Assembly: GCA_964358645.1 (NCBI GenBank) | Contig: CAYHPW010000064.1 | Span: forward strand, 1 to 13,233 | Source: JBBTDV01 sp038042605 | GTDB taxonomy: Bacteria > Bdellovibrionota > UBA1018 | Reading direction: 5' to 3' | DNA length: 13,233 nt | In this document: positions 6,804-13,233 of the stretch, one piece after another | Layout: each line of letters opens with the position of its first letter | How positions within the stretch are numbered: position 1 is the stretch's first letter | Notes under the pieces: generated by a model | The model's database searches: none | Told to the model about the DNA's origin: nothing | Seen by the model: only the letters and a program-made list of their open reading frames with translations | Translations under genes and position numbers: made by a program

Positions 6804-7845
6804 GGATGCTAGTGCCTGCACCGGCATCAGAGTCCGCTGATCGCTCGCCCATCAGGCGGAGCACGCTGTTCTCATAATGCCCAAGATGACTGTGTGCGGT
6901 CTCGAAAGCTTCTTGTGCTTTTTTCAGCCCTCTTCCGACCTCGTCAAATTTCTTGTCAAACTGCTCGAAGTGACGCCTGGCCTTGCGCACGTCTTCTATC
7001 GTTTTTTCCACCCCACGCGCCATTTCGTAATACTCCTGCGCCATTGCAATGGAGTGAAGCGAGATAGCCAGAGTGTTTGGCGAGACTGGGAATACCTTGA
7101 GCTTGCTTATGGCCTCGAACACCTCACCGTTCCTGATTATTTCAAAATACAGTGTCTCGCTAGGGAGGAAGAGTAGCGCCATTTCTGTCGTACCGTGGTC
7201 AGGCCTTATGTACTTCGCGGCAATGCTCCTGGCCTGCGCCTTTGTGAAATCAGCAAGCGCTTTCCTGGCAGATGCTATTTCGGCGGGGTCGTCCTGCTGT
7301 TCTAAAAGGGGCAGTACCTGGTCACGCGGAAATTTGCTGTCGATTGGAAGCATCTTTCTTGCCAACCTGACCGCTGCATCCACTCTCTCCGGAGATGTCG
7401 GCACGACTTGGTATTGCAGCTCATATGATCCAGCCGGGAGAAAATCAGCAAGCAGGCGTTCTAAAGTAGCCTCGCCGAAGCCGCCTCGCAGGTGCGGAAG
7501 TTTTAATAAATTATTCAGATCCGAGATGGATTGGCCAACAGTGTTTAATGAAGCAAGCTTTAGCTCTGCTGACTTGAGATGTTGCTGGACAGTTTCGAAG
7601 TGTTTGAAGAGCGTCCTATCGACTCTTTCCTGCGAGTCAAGCGAATGTTTGCCGAGGCGCTCCGTCAGAACGTCTCGAATTTCCATGGTGTGCCGGGTTG
7701 ACTTATCGTTAAGGTCGAGTAGTGCTTTTTGTATGAAGTCAAGCTCGACATGCCGTGGTCCGCGCTTTAACCAGAAGATTTGTAGTAACAGGCAGGCGGT
7801 CGTGGCAAGCAGCAAGGTGATTATAAGCACTGTTTGAATCTGCAT
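6739..7845 (-). CDS. rmuC: RmuC-family DNA recombination protein
   Basis: A 368-residue RmuC protein. It has an N-terminal membrane anchor (residues 4-25), a coiled-coil region (about 35-115), then the conserved RmuC core: LRGGFGEATLERLL (119-132), LPIDSKFP (166-173), KYIRP (211-215), FLPSETLYFEII (226-237) and the helical end FPVSPNTLAISLHSIAMAQEYYE (252-273 region). RmuC is linked in E. coli to limiting inversions at short inverted repeats and has a predicted PD-(D/E)XK-like nuclease-type core; Asp169 and Lys171 match that core. The conserved part ends near residue 330; the remaining Ser/Ala/Asp-rich tail is unlike the family, and its last 21 or so residues are read from the antisense of the dipeptidase gene. 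The start lacks a good ribosome binding site, and the gene is divergent from the transporter gene. Confidence 0.9.
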   Translation of the reverse strand: MQIQTVLIITLLLATTACLLLQIFWLKRGPRHVELDFIQKALLDLNDKSTRHTMEIRDVLTERLGKHSLDSQERVDRTLFKHFETVQQHLKSAELKLASLNTVGQSISDLNNLLKLPHLRGGFGEATLERLLADFLPAGSYELQYQVVPTSPERVDAAVRLARKMLPIDSKFPRDQVLPLLEQQDDPAEIASARKALADFTKAQARSIAAKYIRPDHGTTEMALLFLPSETLYFEIIRNGEVFEAISKLKVFPVSPNTLAISLHSIAMAQEYYEMARGVEKTIEDVRKARRHFEQFDKKFDEVGRGLKKAQEAFETAHSHLGHYENSVLRLMGERSADSDAGAGTSIPSAQDASIALQTDKPGSDMLS

Positions 7846-7865
7846 TTAGTTGAAGGCCTAACACA

Positions 7866-7901
7866 ACAATGATTGTCACGCAAATGATGCCGATGTAGAG
7901 T
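7866..7901 (+). promoter_or_regulatory. Promoter candidate for the AI-2E transporter gene with overlapping small palindrome
   Basis: TTGTCA (7873-7878) and TAGAGT (7896-7901), 17 bp apart, match sigma70 boxes at 5 and 4 of 6 positions. Transcription would begin near 7908-7910, at the ATG itself. The -35 box overlaps the perfect small palindrome ACAATGATTGT (7866-7876), which could be an operator. On the opposite strand the same bases give GTGACA, 34 nt before the rmuC start. Confidence 0.45.
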
Positions 7902-7909
7902 GAAGTGCC

Positions 7910-8947
7910 ATGGCACGAGTCATCTTCGCATCAATAGTGGCTTTGCTCTTTGTCTGGGTGGCTTACCCATTGATTACACCAGTGGCGATGGCAGGTGTTT
8001 TCGCCGTGGTGTTGTTCCCACTTCTGAAAAAACTAGAAAATCGCAAGGTGCCCACATGGCTTGGTTCAGGCGTGATTACGGCTGGAGTTTTCACGGTTTT
8101 GTTTTTGCCCCTTACGTTGCTGATTTTTTTCATTGCCAAGACCGGATTCCAGCAGCTGCAAGCATGGCGTGAGTCGCCGGGTGTTCCGCGGATTCATGGC
8201 GGAGTAGGATGGATAGAAGCATTTTTAGATACCTCTACCATCAAGCAAATCATAAAGTGGGTTACTAATTGGTTTCCGATCGGTCAAAGAGAGATGGTTG
8301 AGGGCGCGCATGAATTGATCCGCAGCATTGCCTTGAAGCTTGGCGATATGCTTGGTGATGTGACGTCACGCCTGCCGGGGATGATAATCGCATTGATTAT
8401 CGTTCTGGTGAGTCTATATTTCTTCCTCCTTGACGGACGGCATCTGGTGGCATTTTTAAAAAAGAATTCATTTTTCAATGGTCACCAGACTGACCGGCTC
8501 TTGCGTACGCTCGGGTCAATCTGCAGTTCGGTGATTCTGGCTTCGCTTGTTTCTGGTACCGTGCAGTCCATGTTTGAAACAATCGTCTGCCTGCTTGCCG
8601 GTGTACCAAACCCGATGCTGATAGGAAGCTTAGTATTTATAGGATCGTTCATACCTATAGTCGGTTCAGCTCCAGTCACGCTAGGCGTAAGCCTGCATCA
8701 GTTTTTTTTGGGTAATACCTCCGTAGCCATCATACTTTTTTGCGCGGCACTCGTGGTATTGTTGCTTGATAATCTGATAAGGCCGCTTTTCCTAAAAGGC
8801 TCGGCGAACCTGCACCCACTTCTGGCATTTGTTGCCGCATTCGGCGGGCTACAGGTGATCGGCTTTGCCGGTATTTTTCTTGGGCCGATCATTGCCGCGG
8901 TTTTCATCGCGATTGTGCATATCTCGGTACAAAAGGACGAGGCTTAA
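7910..8947 (+). CDS. AI-2E family (PerM/TqsA-like) membrane transporter
   Basis: A 345-residue inner-membrane protein with the AI-2E transporter layout: two hydrophobic segments at the N-terminus (about 5-37), a third (about 52-77), a long soluble region (about 80-155), a membrane segment (158-174) and a C-terminal block of four or five segments (205-340). The family signatures are clear: FIGSFIPIVGSAPV (243-256) and DNLIRPLFLKGS (287-298), then LHPLLAFVAAFGG and GFAGIFLGPIIAAV (318-331). Family members export small molecules such as autoinducer-2 or act as Na+(Li+)/H+ antiporters, so the substrate cannot be read from sequence. The start has no convincing Shine-Dalgarno but lies exactly one promoter length from TTGTCA. 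The stop codon shares bases with that of the convergent ferritin-like gene (TTAA, 8944-8947). Confidence 0.92.
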   Translation: MARVIFASIVALLFVWVAYPLITPVAMAGVFAVVLFPLLKKLENRKVPTWLGSGVITAGVFTVLFLPLTLLIFFIAKTGFQQLQAWRESPGVPRIHGGVGWIEAFLDTSTIKQIIKWVTNWFPIGQREMVEGAHELIRSIALKLGDMLGDVTSRLPGMIIALIIVLVSLYFFLLDGRHLVAFLKKNSFFNGHQTDRLLRTLGSICSSVILASLVSGTVQSMFETIVCLLAGVPNPMLIGSLVFIGSFIPIVGSAPVTLGVSLHQFFLGNTSVAIILFCAALVVLLLDNLIRPLFLKGSANLHPLLAFVAAFGGLQVIGFAGIFLGPIIAAVFIAIVHISVQKDEA

Positions 8948-9507
8948 GCCGCCCTCATGGCTTTTTTAAATTCCTTCGTGGAAGCCAGCAGTGTCGACAA
9001 GTCCTGGGCGTGATCCTCTTCAACCGCGAGAATTTCCTCAAGCATCCGCCTTGTACTCGGATCATTATCGCCGAAATATCCGATTATTTCCCGGTACGAA
9101 GCAATCGCAACACGTTCGGCTATGAGATTTATACGGATCATGTCTAGAAGATCGGTGCCTTCCGCGAATTCGGAATGGCTGCGCGATAAGAGCGAAGCCG
9201 GATTGAAGTCGGGGCATCCTCCTAATTGCACAATGCGTTCGGCTATCATGTCAGCATGCATCTGCTCGTCACGCGCGTGCTCCAAAAATTCCTTGGTGAC
9301 CGGCTCTGTGTGAATTCCGCTGGCCATGAAATAATGCGACTTATATCTAAGCATGCACACTGTTTCGGTTGCCAGAACGTCATTCAAAAGGCGAACGGCT
9401 TCTGTCGTGTCCCCTTTATAATTATCCGTGACAGCACCTTTCTCCAGATGTTGTTTGGCTTTTTCCCTGATTTCATCGATTTTTTGTACGAAATTGCTGT
9501 TAGGCAT
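8944..9507 (-). CDS. Ferritin-like diiron protein (bacterioferritin/DPS-like)
   Basis: A 187-residue four-helix-bundle ferritin-like protein. The six expected diiron ligands are all present in the right order: Glu48 (ATETV), Glu81 and His84 (EQMH), Glu131 (AERVAIASYRE), Glu163 and His166 (EEDH). This predicts ferroxidase activity and iron storage or peroxide detoxification in the cytoplasm. No haem-binding Met can be assigned with confidence. The bacterioferritin-like subfamily fits better than classical ferritin because of the HARDEQMHADMIAERI helix. It is somewhat longer than usual at the N-terminus (about 30 residues before the first helix). AAGGA lies about 12 nt before the ATG, a rather long spacing, and sits in the arm of a small inverted repeat. 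It is divergent from top6B with 84 bp between starts, and its stop overlaps that of the transporter gene. Confidence 0.88.
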   Translation of the reverse strand: MPNSNFVQKIDEIREKAKQHLEKGAVTDNYKGDTTEAVRLLNDVLATETVCMLRYKSHYFMASGIHTEPVTKEFLEHARDEQMHADMIAERIVQLGGCPDFNPASLLSRSHSEFAEGTDLLDMIRINLIAERVAIASYREIIGYFGDNDPSTRRMLEEILAVEEDHAQDLSTLLASTKEFKKAMRAA

Positions 9508-9519
9508 ATATTCGGGTTT

Positions 9520-9532
9520 CCTTTTGAAAAGG
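9520..9532. promoter_or_regulatory. Inverted repeat CCTTTTGAAAAGG in the ferritin/top6B divergent region
   Basis: A perfect 13-bp inverted repeat (six-base arms around one base) ends 13 bp upstream of the ferritin-like start. In the ferritin mRNA one arm contains the AAAGGA ribosome binding site, so pairing as CCUUU-UCA-AAAGG would hide it. It may instead be a DNA operator. Function is inferred only. Confidence 0.4.
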
Positions 9533-9555
9533 TATTTGCAAAAGATATGCGCTGG

Positions 9556-9585
9556 TTGACATCGTAGCTGGTTTTCTGGTTGAAT
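9556..9585 (+). promoter_or_regulatory. Promoter candidate for the topoisomerase VI operon
   Basis: A perfect TTGACA (9556-9561) is followed after 18 bp by TTGAAT (9580-9585, 4 of 6). The predicted transcription start (9591-9594) coincides with the ATG at 9592, giving a leaderless message. No Shine-Dalgarno precedes the ATG, which fits. Confidence 0.5.
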
Positions 9586-9591
9586 CTGCGC

Positions 9592-11271
9592 ATGGCAAAA
9601 ACACCAGGCGGCAATAAAATAACCGCAAGCAGCACGGCTGAGTATTTTTCAAAGAATCTTCAGCAGGTAGGTTTTTCATCGCAACCAAAAGCTATACTTA
9701 CGACGTTAAAAGAAGCGATGGATAATGCGCTTGACGCGTGCGAGGACGCCGGGATCCTCCCGGAGGTTACTGTCCTGGTCGAAAAACTTGGGCCTGGTTC
9801 AATAAAAAATTCTGACCAAATCCGCGTATGTGTAGCTGACAACGGGCCAGGGATAGAAATGGAAGATGTCCCGAAAGTTTTTGGTGAGTATCTTGCTTCT
9901 TCGAAATTTGGGCGTGGAAGATGCTCCAGGGGGCAGCAGGGGATTGGTATTTCCGCCGCGACAACTTGGGCCCAGTTGACAAGCGCGACCGGTGCCAAGG
10001 TGATCATTAAAACAAAGGATATGCGTAAAGCGGTATCCTGCACTGTTGAAGTGGATATCAAGAATAATAAAGGCGTCGTAAAAGACCGTGAGACGATAGA
10101 CTGGGACAGGACAAGCGGCGTTTCCGTGGAATTTGCGCTGGCCGGTAGGATCCAGTTAAACGGCGATGGCGGACTTCTCAATTACCTTAACGGGACCGCG
10201 CTGGTGAATCCGCACCTCACGTTACATTACAAACTGCCAGAGCTTGAGGCGCACACGATAGAGCGCGTGAGCCAGATTATTCCGCAAATCCCAAGCGCGA
10301 CCGAGCCGCATCCACATACGATGAAGCTTGGAGAATTCATAGCCCACTCACATCTTTTCGGCAGGGTCAAGGTTGGGGTGTGGCTTAAGAAAGGTTTTTC
10401 GCGCGTGCATGAGGGTGTGATTGCCGAGTTGGTTAAAGGGGGTTTGCACAAATCATTGTTTGAAAAATCAGTGGATTCGCTAAACGAGTCGGGTTTTAGG
10501 GACCTTTTCGTTGCCATACAGAACGTAAAACTTATGGCACCATCCACGAAGTCGGTTCTTTCAACCGGCGAACAGGCGCTGGCAAAAAGTATCCAAAGAC
10601 TTGGCGATGTGGATTTCTTTTCAGTAGTTTCTAGGAAACCCACCATATGTGATTTCAAACCTGTCCAGGTCGAGGTTGCCGTGGCCAGACTGAAGGACAG
10701 GGCGGCGGATGCGGATGCTGCCGTGCAGGTGCTTCGCTTCGCCAATCGTGTTCCACTGCAATTCGATAAATCAGGATGCGCCATTGTGCAGGCTATCTCT
10801 TCCGTTAACTGGCGCACATACGGTCTCGTGCAACCGCATGATTCGCTGCCGCAGGGGCCATACATTATTGCCGTTAGCGTGGTTTCACCATTTATTAAAT
10901 TTAAGAATGCTTCCAAAGAGACTGTTGATGCATCTGATGAACTTGTGGAAGAGATCAGGCGCGCGCTCATCCAGTCGGGCCAGAGACTCTCGAAACACAT
11001 TCGTCGTGAGGAAAAGGCCAACGAGCTTGAGGAAAAGCTAAGGCACATAGAGCAGTTCTGCCCGATACTTGTTGATGGTCTTTGCCGGATCACGCACGCT
11101 CCTGACACAAGGAAAAAACGCGCTGGGGACGGACTCTTAAAAATACTTGGTCGTGATGCCAGTCTAACGAAGAAGGAACTTGAAGAGGCACATACAGTCC
11201 TAGAGAGCATACAAGACGCATCAGGTGTGAGCGCCACTGGAGACGACGGATTAACTGAGGAGAGTGCCTAA
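9592..11271 (+). CDS. top6B: DNA topoisomerase VI subunit B (GHKL ATPase)
   Basis: ATP-operated clamp of the type IIB topoisomerase, partner of subunit A. Numbering from a possible upstream TTG at 9580 (563 residues): GHKL Bergerat fold with N-box KEAMDNALDACEDAG (44-58; Glu45 likely general base, Asn49 Mg ligand), ADNGPG (86-91) and SRGQQGIGIS (116-125); an H2TH-like region (about 245-340, with KLMAP and STGEQAL); and a transducer domain with QVEVAVA (363-369), LRFANRVPL (385-393), SGCAIVQAISSVNW and VSPFIKFKNASKETVD. Lys446 aligns with the ATP-sensing switch lysine. There is no C-terminal Ig-like domain as in Methanosarcina. I chose the ATG at 9592 (559 residues) because TTG 9580 lies inside the predicted -10 box and neither has a ribosome binding site. 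The last bases carry the GAGGAG site for subunit A. Confidence 0.93.
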   Translation: MAKTPGGNKITASSTAEYFSKNLQQVGFSSQPKAILTTLKEAMDNALDACEDAGILPEVTVLVEKLGPGSIKNSDQIRVCVADNGPGIEMEDVPKVFGEYLASSKFGRGRCSRGQQGIGISAATTWAQLTSATGAKVIIKTKDMRKAVSCTVEVDIKNNKGVVKDRETIDWDRTSGVSVEFALAGRIQLNGDGGLLNYLNGTALVNPHLTLHYKLPELEAHTIERVSQIIPQIPSATEPHPHTMKLGEFIAHSHLFGRVKVGVWLKKGFSRVHEGVIAELVKGGLHKSLFEKSVDSLNESGFRDLFVAIQNVKLMAPSTKSVLSTGEQALAKSIQRLGDVDFFSVVSRKPTICDFKPVQVEVAVARLKDRAADADAAVQVLRFANRVPLQFDKSGCAIVQAISSVNWRTYGLVQPHDSLPQGPYIIAVSVVSPFIKFKNASKETVDASDELVEEIRRALIQSGQRLSKHIRREEKANELEEKLRHIEQFCPILVDGLCRITHAPDTRKKRAGDGLLKILGRDASLTKKELEEAHTVLESIQDASGVSATGDDGLTEESA

Positions 11272-12416
11272 TGGGTGCCGTAGATCAAAGCATACCAAAG
11301 CTAAGCAAGGATTTGTGCGGTCGCCTGCTTTCTGATCTGGAACGTGCCAAGCGCCCGATATTATATGCTACCAAGTGCACGCTGGATAATTCAAGGTACA
11401 GCGCCAAGGTTGGTTTTCTCACACCTGGACCAAAGAAAGTCGCGACCGAACTCAACGTAAGCTCCGTTAAAAAGATGTCGAGGGCGATTTTTCTTTTGGA
11501 GATCCTGCTGCGAAATATCGACACCGGTGCAGTGAACACGAAGCGCGAGCTTTACTATATCGCCAAGGGCGAGATCAAGCATGACCCGGAACTAAAGCCG
11601 CTTGATTTTGCAGACCAAGACGAGTCAGACGAGATCATAGATTTCATCTGTGAGATGCTTGAGTGTTACCGCGAGGACTTTAACTGCTACGCCAACGACC
11701 GCGGCGGCCAGACTTATTCACAACAACTTGTTGTCACTGAAACCTTACCGGACGGTGATAAGGCAGTTGTTGATTTGTCAAAGTTAGGGACCACGCCTTT
11801 TCAGCCAAAGAACAGGCCGCAGAATCTTAGGCTCTCATCGAAAGGGAAGATTGATTTTTGCCTGATCGTCGAATCCGAAGGCACGGCCAATACATTGGTC
11901 GCCAATGGTTTTACGAAGCGGCACAAATGCATTTTGTTGGGTGCCCAGGGGGTCCCGTCGAATGCCGTGCGTGGTTGGTGCAAGCTGATACAAGATGAAC
12001 TAAGCATACCGCTGTATTTCTTCGGTGATCTGGACGCGTATACAATGCAAAACATTTTTAGAACTCTTAAGGCGGGGTCCGCATCAAGCCTGATCCGCAA
12101 CGCTGATTACTGCGCGCCGGATGTGCGGTTTTTAGGAGTGCTCCCCGAGGATATAAAGAAATATGATCTAGCGGATTATCCGGTAAAGGAAAATGACGCC
12201 CAGGAAGCTCGGGCGCTCAAGAAAGCCCACGACGCGCTAAAGAACGACCCATTCTTCCATGACAAGAGGAACAAAGGCCTCGTGCAAATCCTAAAGTGGC
12301 TGGTAGAGAACAAGCGCCGTTGCGAGCAGCAGGCATACTTCACTGTCGACCCGCGTGACCCGACGATGCCCGAGAAAATAATTGTTGATAAGATCAAGCG
12401 CGGTAACTGCGTGTAA
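11271..12416 (+). CDS. top6A: DNA topoisomerase VI subunit A (Spo11-like)
   Basis: Catalytic subunit that makes the transient DNA double-strand break, homologous to Spo11. It is 381 residues, normal length. A winged-helix (5Y-CAP-like) domain contains TKRELYYIAKGE, where Tyr96 aligns with the active-site tyrosine. The Toprim domain has IVESEG (Glu201, metal ligand), GAQGVPSNAVRGW (224-236) and FGDLDAYTMQNIF (251-263; Asp253 and Asp255 form the DxD pair). The Pro usually following the second Asp is Ala. The C-terminal part FLGVLPEDIKKYDLADYPV and CEQQAYF ... MPEKI also matches archaeal Top6A. Its ATG overlaps the top6B stop by one base (TAATG), with GAGGAG 8 nt upstream, so the subunits should be made in coupled amounts. 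All catalytic residues are intact, so an active A2B2 enzyme is expected. Confidence 0.93.
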   Translation: MGAVDQSIPKLSKDLCGRLLSDLERAKRPILYATKCTLDNSRYSAKVGFLTPGPKKVATELNVSSVKKMSRAIFLLEILLRNIDTGAVNTKRELYYIAKGEIKHDPELKPLDFADQDESDEIIDFICEMLECYREDFNCYANDRGGQTYSQQLVVTETLPDGDKAVVDLSKLGTTPFQPKNRPQNLRLSSKGKIDFCLIVESEGTANTLVANGFTKRHKCILLGAQGVPSNAVRGWCKLIQDELSIPLYFFGDLDAYTMQNIFRTLKAGSASSLIRNADYCAPDVRFLGVLPEDIKKYDLADYPVKENDAQEARALKKAHDALKNDPFFHDKRNKGLVQILKWLVENKRRCEQQAYFTVDPRDPTMPEKIIVDKIKRGNCV

Positions 12417-12421
12417 AAATT

Positions 12422-13233
12422 ATGCGTTTTTTTAGGCACAACTGGATTCCGCTGGTGTTTGGTGCAAGCTTTTCGTTTAGCTTGATCTGTTCCAGTGTTG
12501 GATGGGATCACTCAATCCTCGATTTATATGGATTTCGCCAAGGGCAGACCGCGATCTCGGTAGATTATCTGCTCAAAGGAAGTCCGTGGCTACGGTATGA
12601 GACCCCTGTGATGGGGCCTCCATGGAGTTTGCCGTTTGAGTTCCCCCTGTACCAATGGATAGTCGCCGCCGGAGTTAGTCTTTTTGACACTTCTATCGAT
12701 TCTACGGGGCGATTTGTTTCCTTGTGCTTTTTCTATTTGTGCTTTATCGCGCTGTTTTCTTTGCTGGGGAGTCTAGGCATTAGAAGAAGAGAAAGACTTC
12801 TTTTCTTTTCCCTACTTTTGGTTAGTCCGCTTTACCTTTTTTGGTCCAGGACTTTCATGATCGAGTCGACCGCCTTGTTTTTTTCTATCGCGTATCTAGC
12901 GATAGTCGCCCGTCTCTTTCCGCTGCTCGGGGGCGTGAACACGAGCAACCGGCCCGTTTGGATATTGCTAGCTGTTGTTTGTGGTGCGCTTGGAGCATTA
13001 ATCAAAGTCACGACTTTTTGGGGATTTCTTCTCATAGGGACTCTTTTTGTGGCGCTCGGAATGAAGAAAGATTTTCGAGATAAATCACGTTGGGTTTCAG
13101 TGTTCCTCTTGCTTTTCATTCCGGTTGTTGCCGCGTTGTTATGGACTCGTTTCGCGGATGCCCAAAAAAGTCTGAATCCACTAGTGCCTCTCCCACTTAA
13201 TTCTTTCCGGTTTTGTAGCCAAACTTCCGACGC
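12422..13233 (+). CDS. GT-C type membrane glycosyltransferase (ArnT/PMT-like), 3' end cut off by the window
   Basis: The reading frame is open from the ATG at 12422 to the window end (270 residues visible). It codes for a polytopic membrane protein with hydrophobic segments near residues 8-25, 78-90, 98-118, 126-140, 148-168, 179-212 (two) and 224-241. Between the first and second lies a loop with DLYGFRQGQTA (34-44) and YETPVMGPPW followed by FEFPLYQW. This signature is seen in family 39-like (PMT_2/ArnT) transferases, in which an Asp/Glu at the start of that loop is catalytic; Asp34 is the likely candidate. WSRTFMIEST (141-150) is another family motif. Such enzymes move sugars from a polyprenyl-phosphate carrier to lipids, glycans or proteins on the outer face of the inner membrane. 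It starts 5 bp after the top6A stop with no clear ribosome binding site, so it is probably co-transcribed. Acceptor and donor are unknown. Confidence 0.8.
   Translation, partial: MRFFRHNWIPLVFGASFSFSLICSSVGWDHSILDLYGFRQGQTAISVDYLLKGSPWLRYETPVMGPPWSLPFEFPLYQWIVAAGVSLFDTSIDSTGRFVSLCFFYLCFIALFSLLGSLGIRRRERLLFFSLLLVSPLYLFWSRTFMIESTALFFSIAYLAIVARLFPLLGGVNTSNRPVWILLAVVCGALGALIKVTTFWGFLLIGTLFVALGMKKDFRDKSRWVSVFLLLFIPVVAALLWTRFADAQKSLNPLVPLPLNSFRFCSQTSD

Noticed and set aside
7073..7837. A 254-codon open frame antisense to rmuC
   Set aside because: Low-complexity Ser/Arg-rich translation without family features; the RmuC reading is clearly conserved.
9580..9591. TTG at 9580 as the start of top6B
   Set aside because: It has no ribosome binding site, lies within the predicted -10 box, and adds only four residues before an ATG at the predicted transcription start.
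9660..10181. A 173-codon open frame antisense to the start of top6B
   Set aside because: It covers the antisense of the Bergerat-fold motifs and has no features of its own.
10227..11237. A 336-codon open frame antisense to top6B
   Set aside because: The translation is Ser/Thr/Cys-rich with no recognisable domain, and the other strand codes a full, conserved Top6B. It is a codon-bias shadow.
4667..12416. Exonuclease, RmuC and Topo VI read as one DNA-repair or defence island
   Set aside because: They lie in separate, opposite-strand units interrupted by dipeptidase, transporter and ferritin genes, and there is no shared operon or mobile-element signature. Joint function is not supported by this sequence.
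9592..12416. Topo VIII or mini-A (plasmid-type fused or reduced type IIB enzymes)
   Set aside because: The two subunits are separate genes of full length, with H2TH-like and transducer regions in B and complete CAP-like and Toprim domains in A, which fits Topo VI.

Overview
The window looks like chromosomal DNA of a bacterium, probably an uncultured, double-membraned one. It has two secreted lipoproteins with clear lipobox cysteines, a rho-independent terminator, TTGACA-type -35 boxes and bacterial housekeeping families (RmuC, AI-2E-type permease, bacterioferritin-like diiron protein). I cannot name the lineage. The cysteine-rich lipoprotein with Ig-like domains and a Pro/Ser/Thr linker reminds me of Bdellovibrio-like or other delta-group genomes, but that is a weak impression.

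Layout. Positions 1-3000 hold two large orphan lipoproteins of unknown function, the second ending in a strong terminator (3031-3077). Positions 3180-4621 hold a two-gene unit: a secreted YncE/YVTN-like beta-propeller, translationally coupled through ATGA to a PaaI/THEM4-like hotdog thioesterase. From 4667 to 9507 single genes alternate strictly in strand: a stand-alone DEDDy 3'-5' exonuclease (-), an M20 metallodipeptidase (+), RmuC (-), an AI-2E family transporter (+) and a ferritin-like diiron protein (-). The convergent pairs are tightly packed or overlap (65 bp for M20/RmuC, 4 bp for transporter/ferritin). The divergent pairs share short promoter regions.

The most notable locus is 9592-12416, a two-gene operon for both subunits of DNA topoisomerase VI: the GHKL ATPase subunit B, then the Spo11-like DNA-cleaving subunit A, overlapping by one base. 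Topo VI is the standard type IIB enzyme of archaea and plants and is only sporadic in bacteria. Both proteins keep their catalytic residues and domain architecture, so this appears to be an intact heterotetrameric enzyme rather than a relic. A membrane glycosyltransferase of the GT-C (ArnT/PMT-like) type starts 5 bp after subunit A and runs off the window end.

An unexpected regulatory pattern recurs: four genes (exonuclease, dipeptidase, AI-2E transporter, top6B) have a TTGACA/TTGTCA element starting 35-39 nt before the start codon, and most lack a convincing Shine-Dalgarno sequence. This is the spacing expected if transcription begins at the ATG itself (leaderless mRNA). The second lipoprotein and the propeller gene have conventional Shine-Dalgarno sequences, so the organism may use both modes. 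No tRNA, rRNA, CRISPR array, insertion sequence or prophage gene was recognised.
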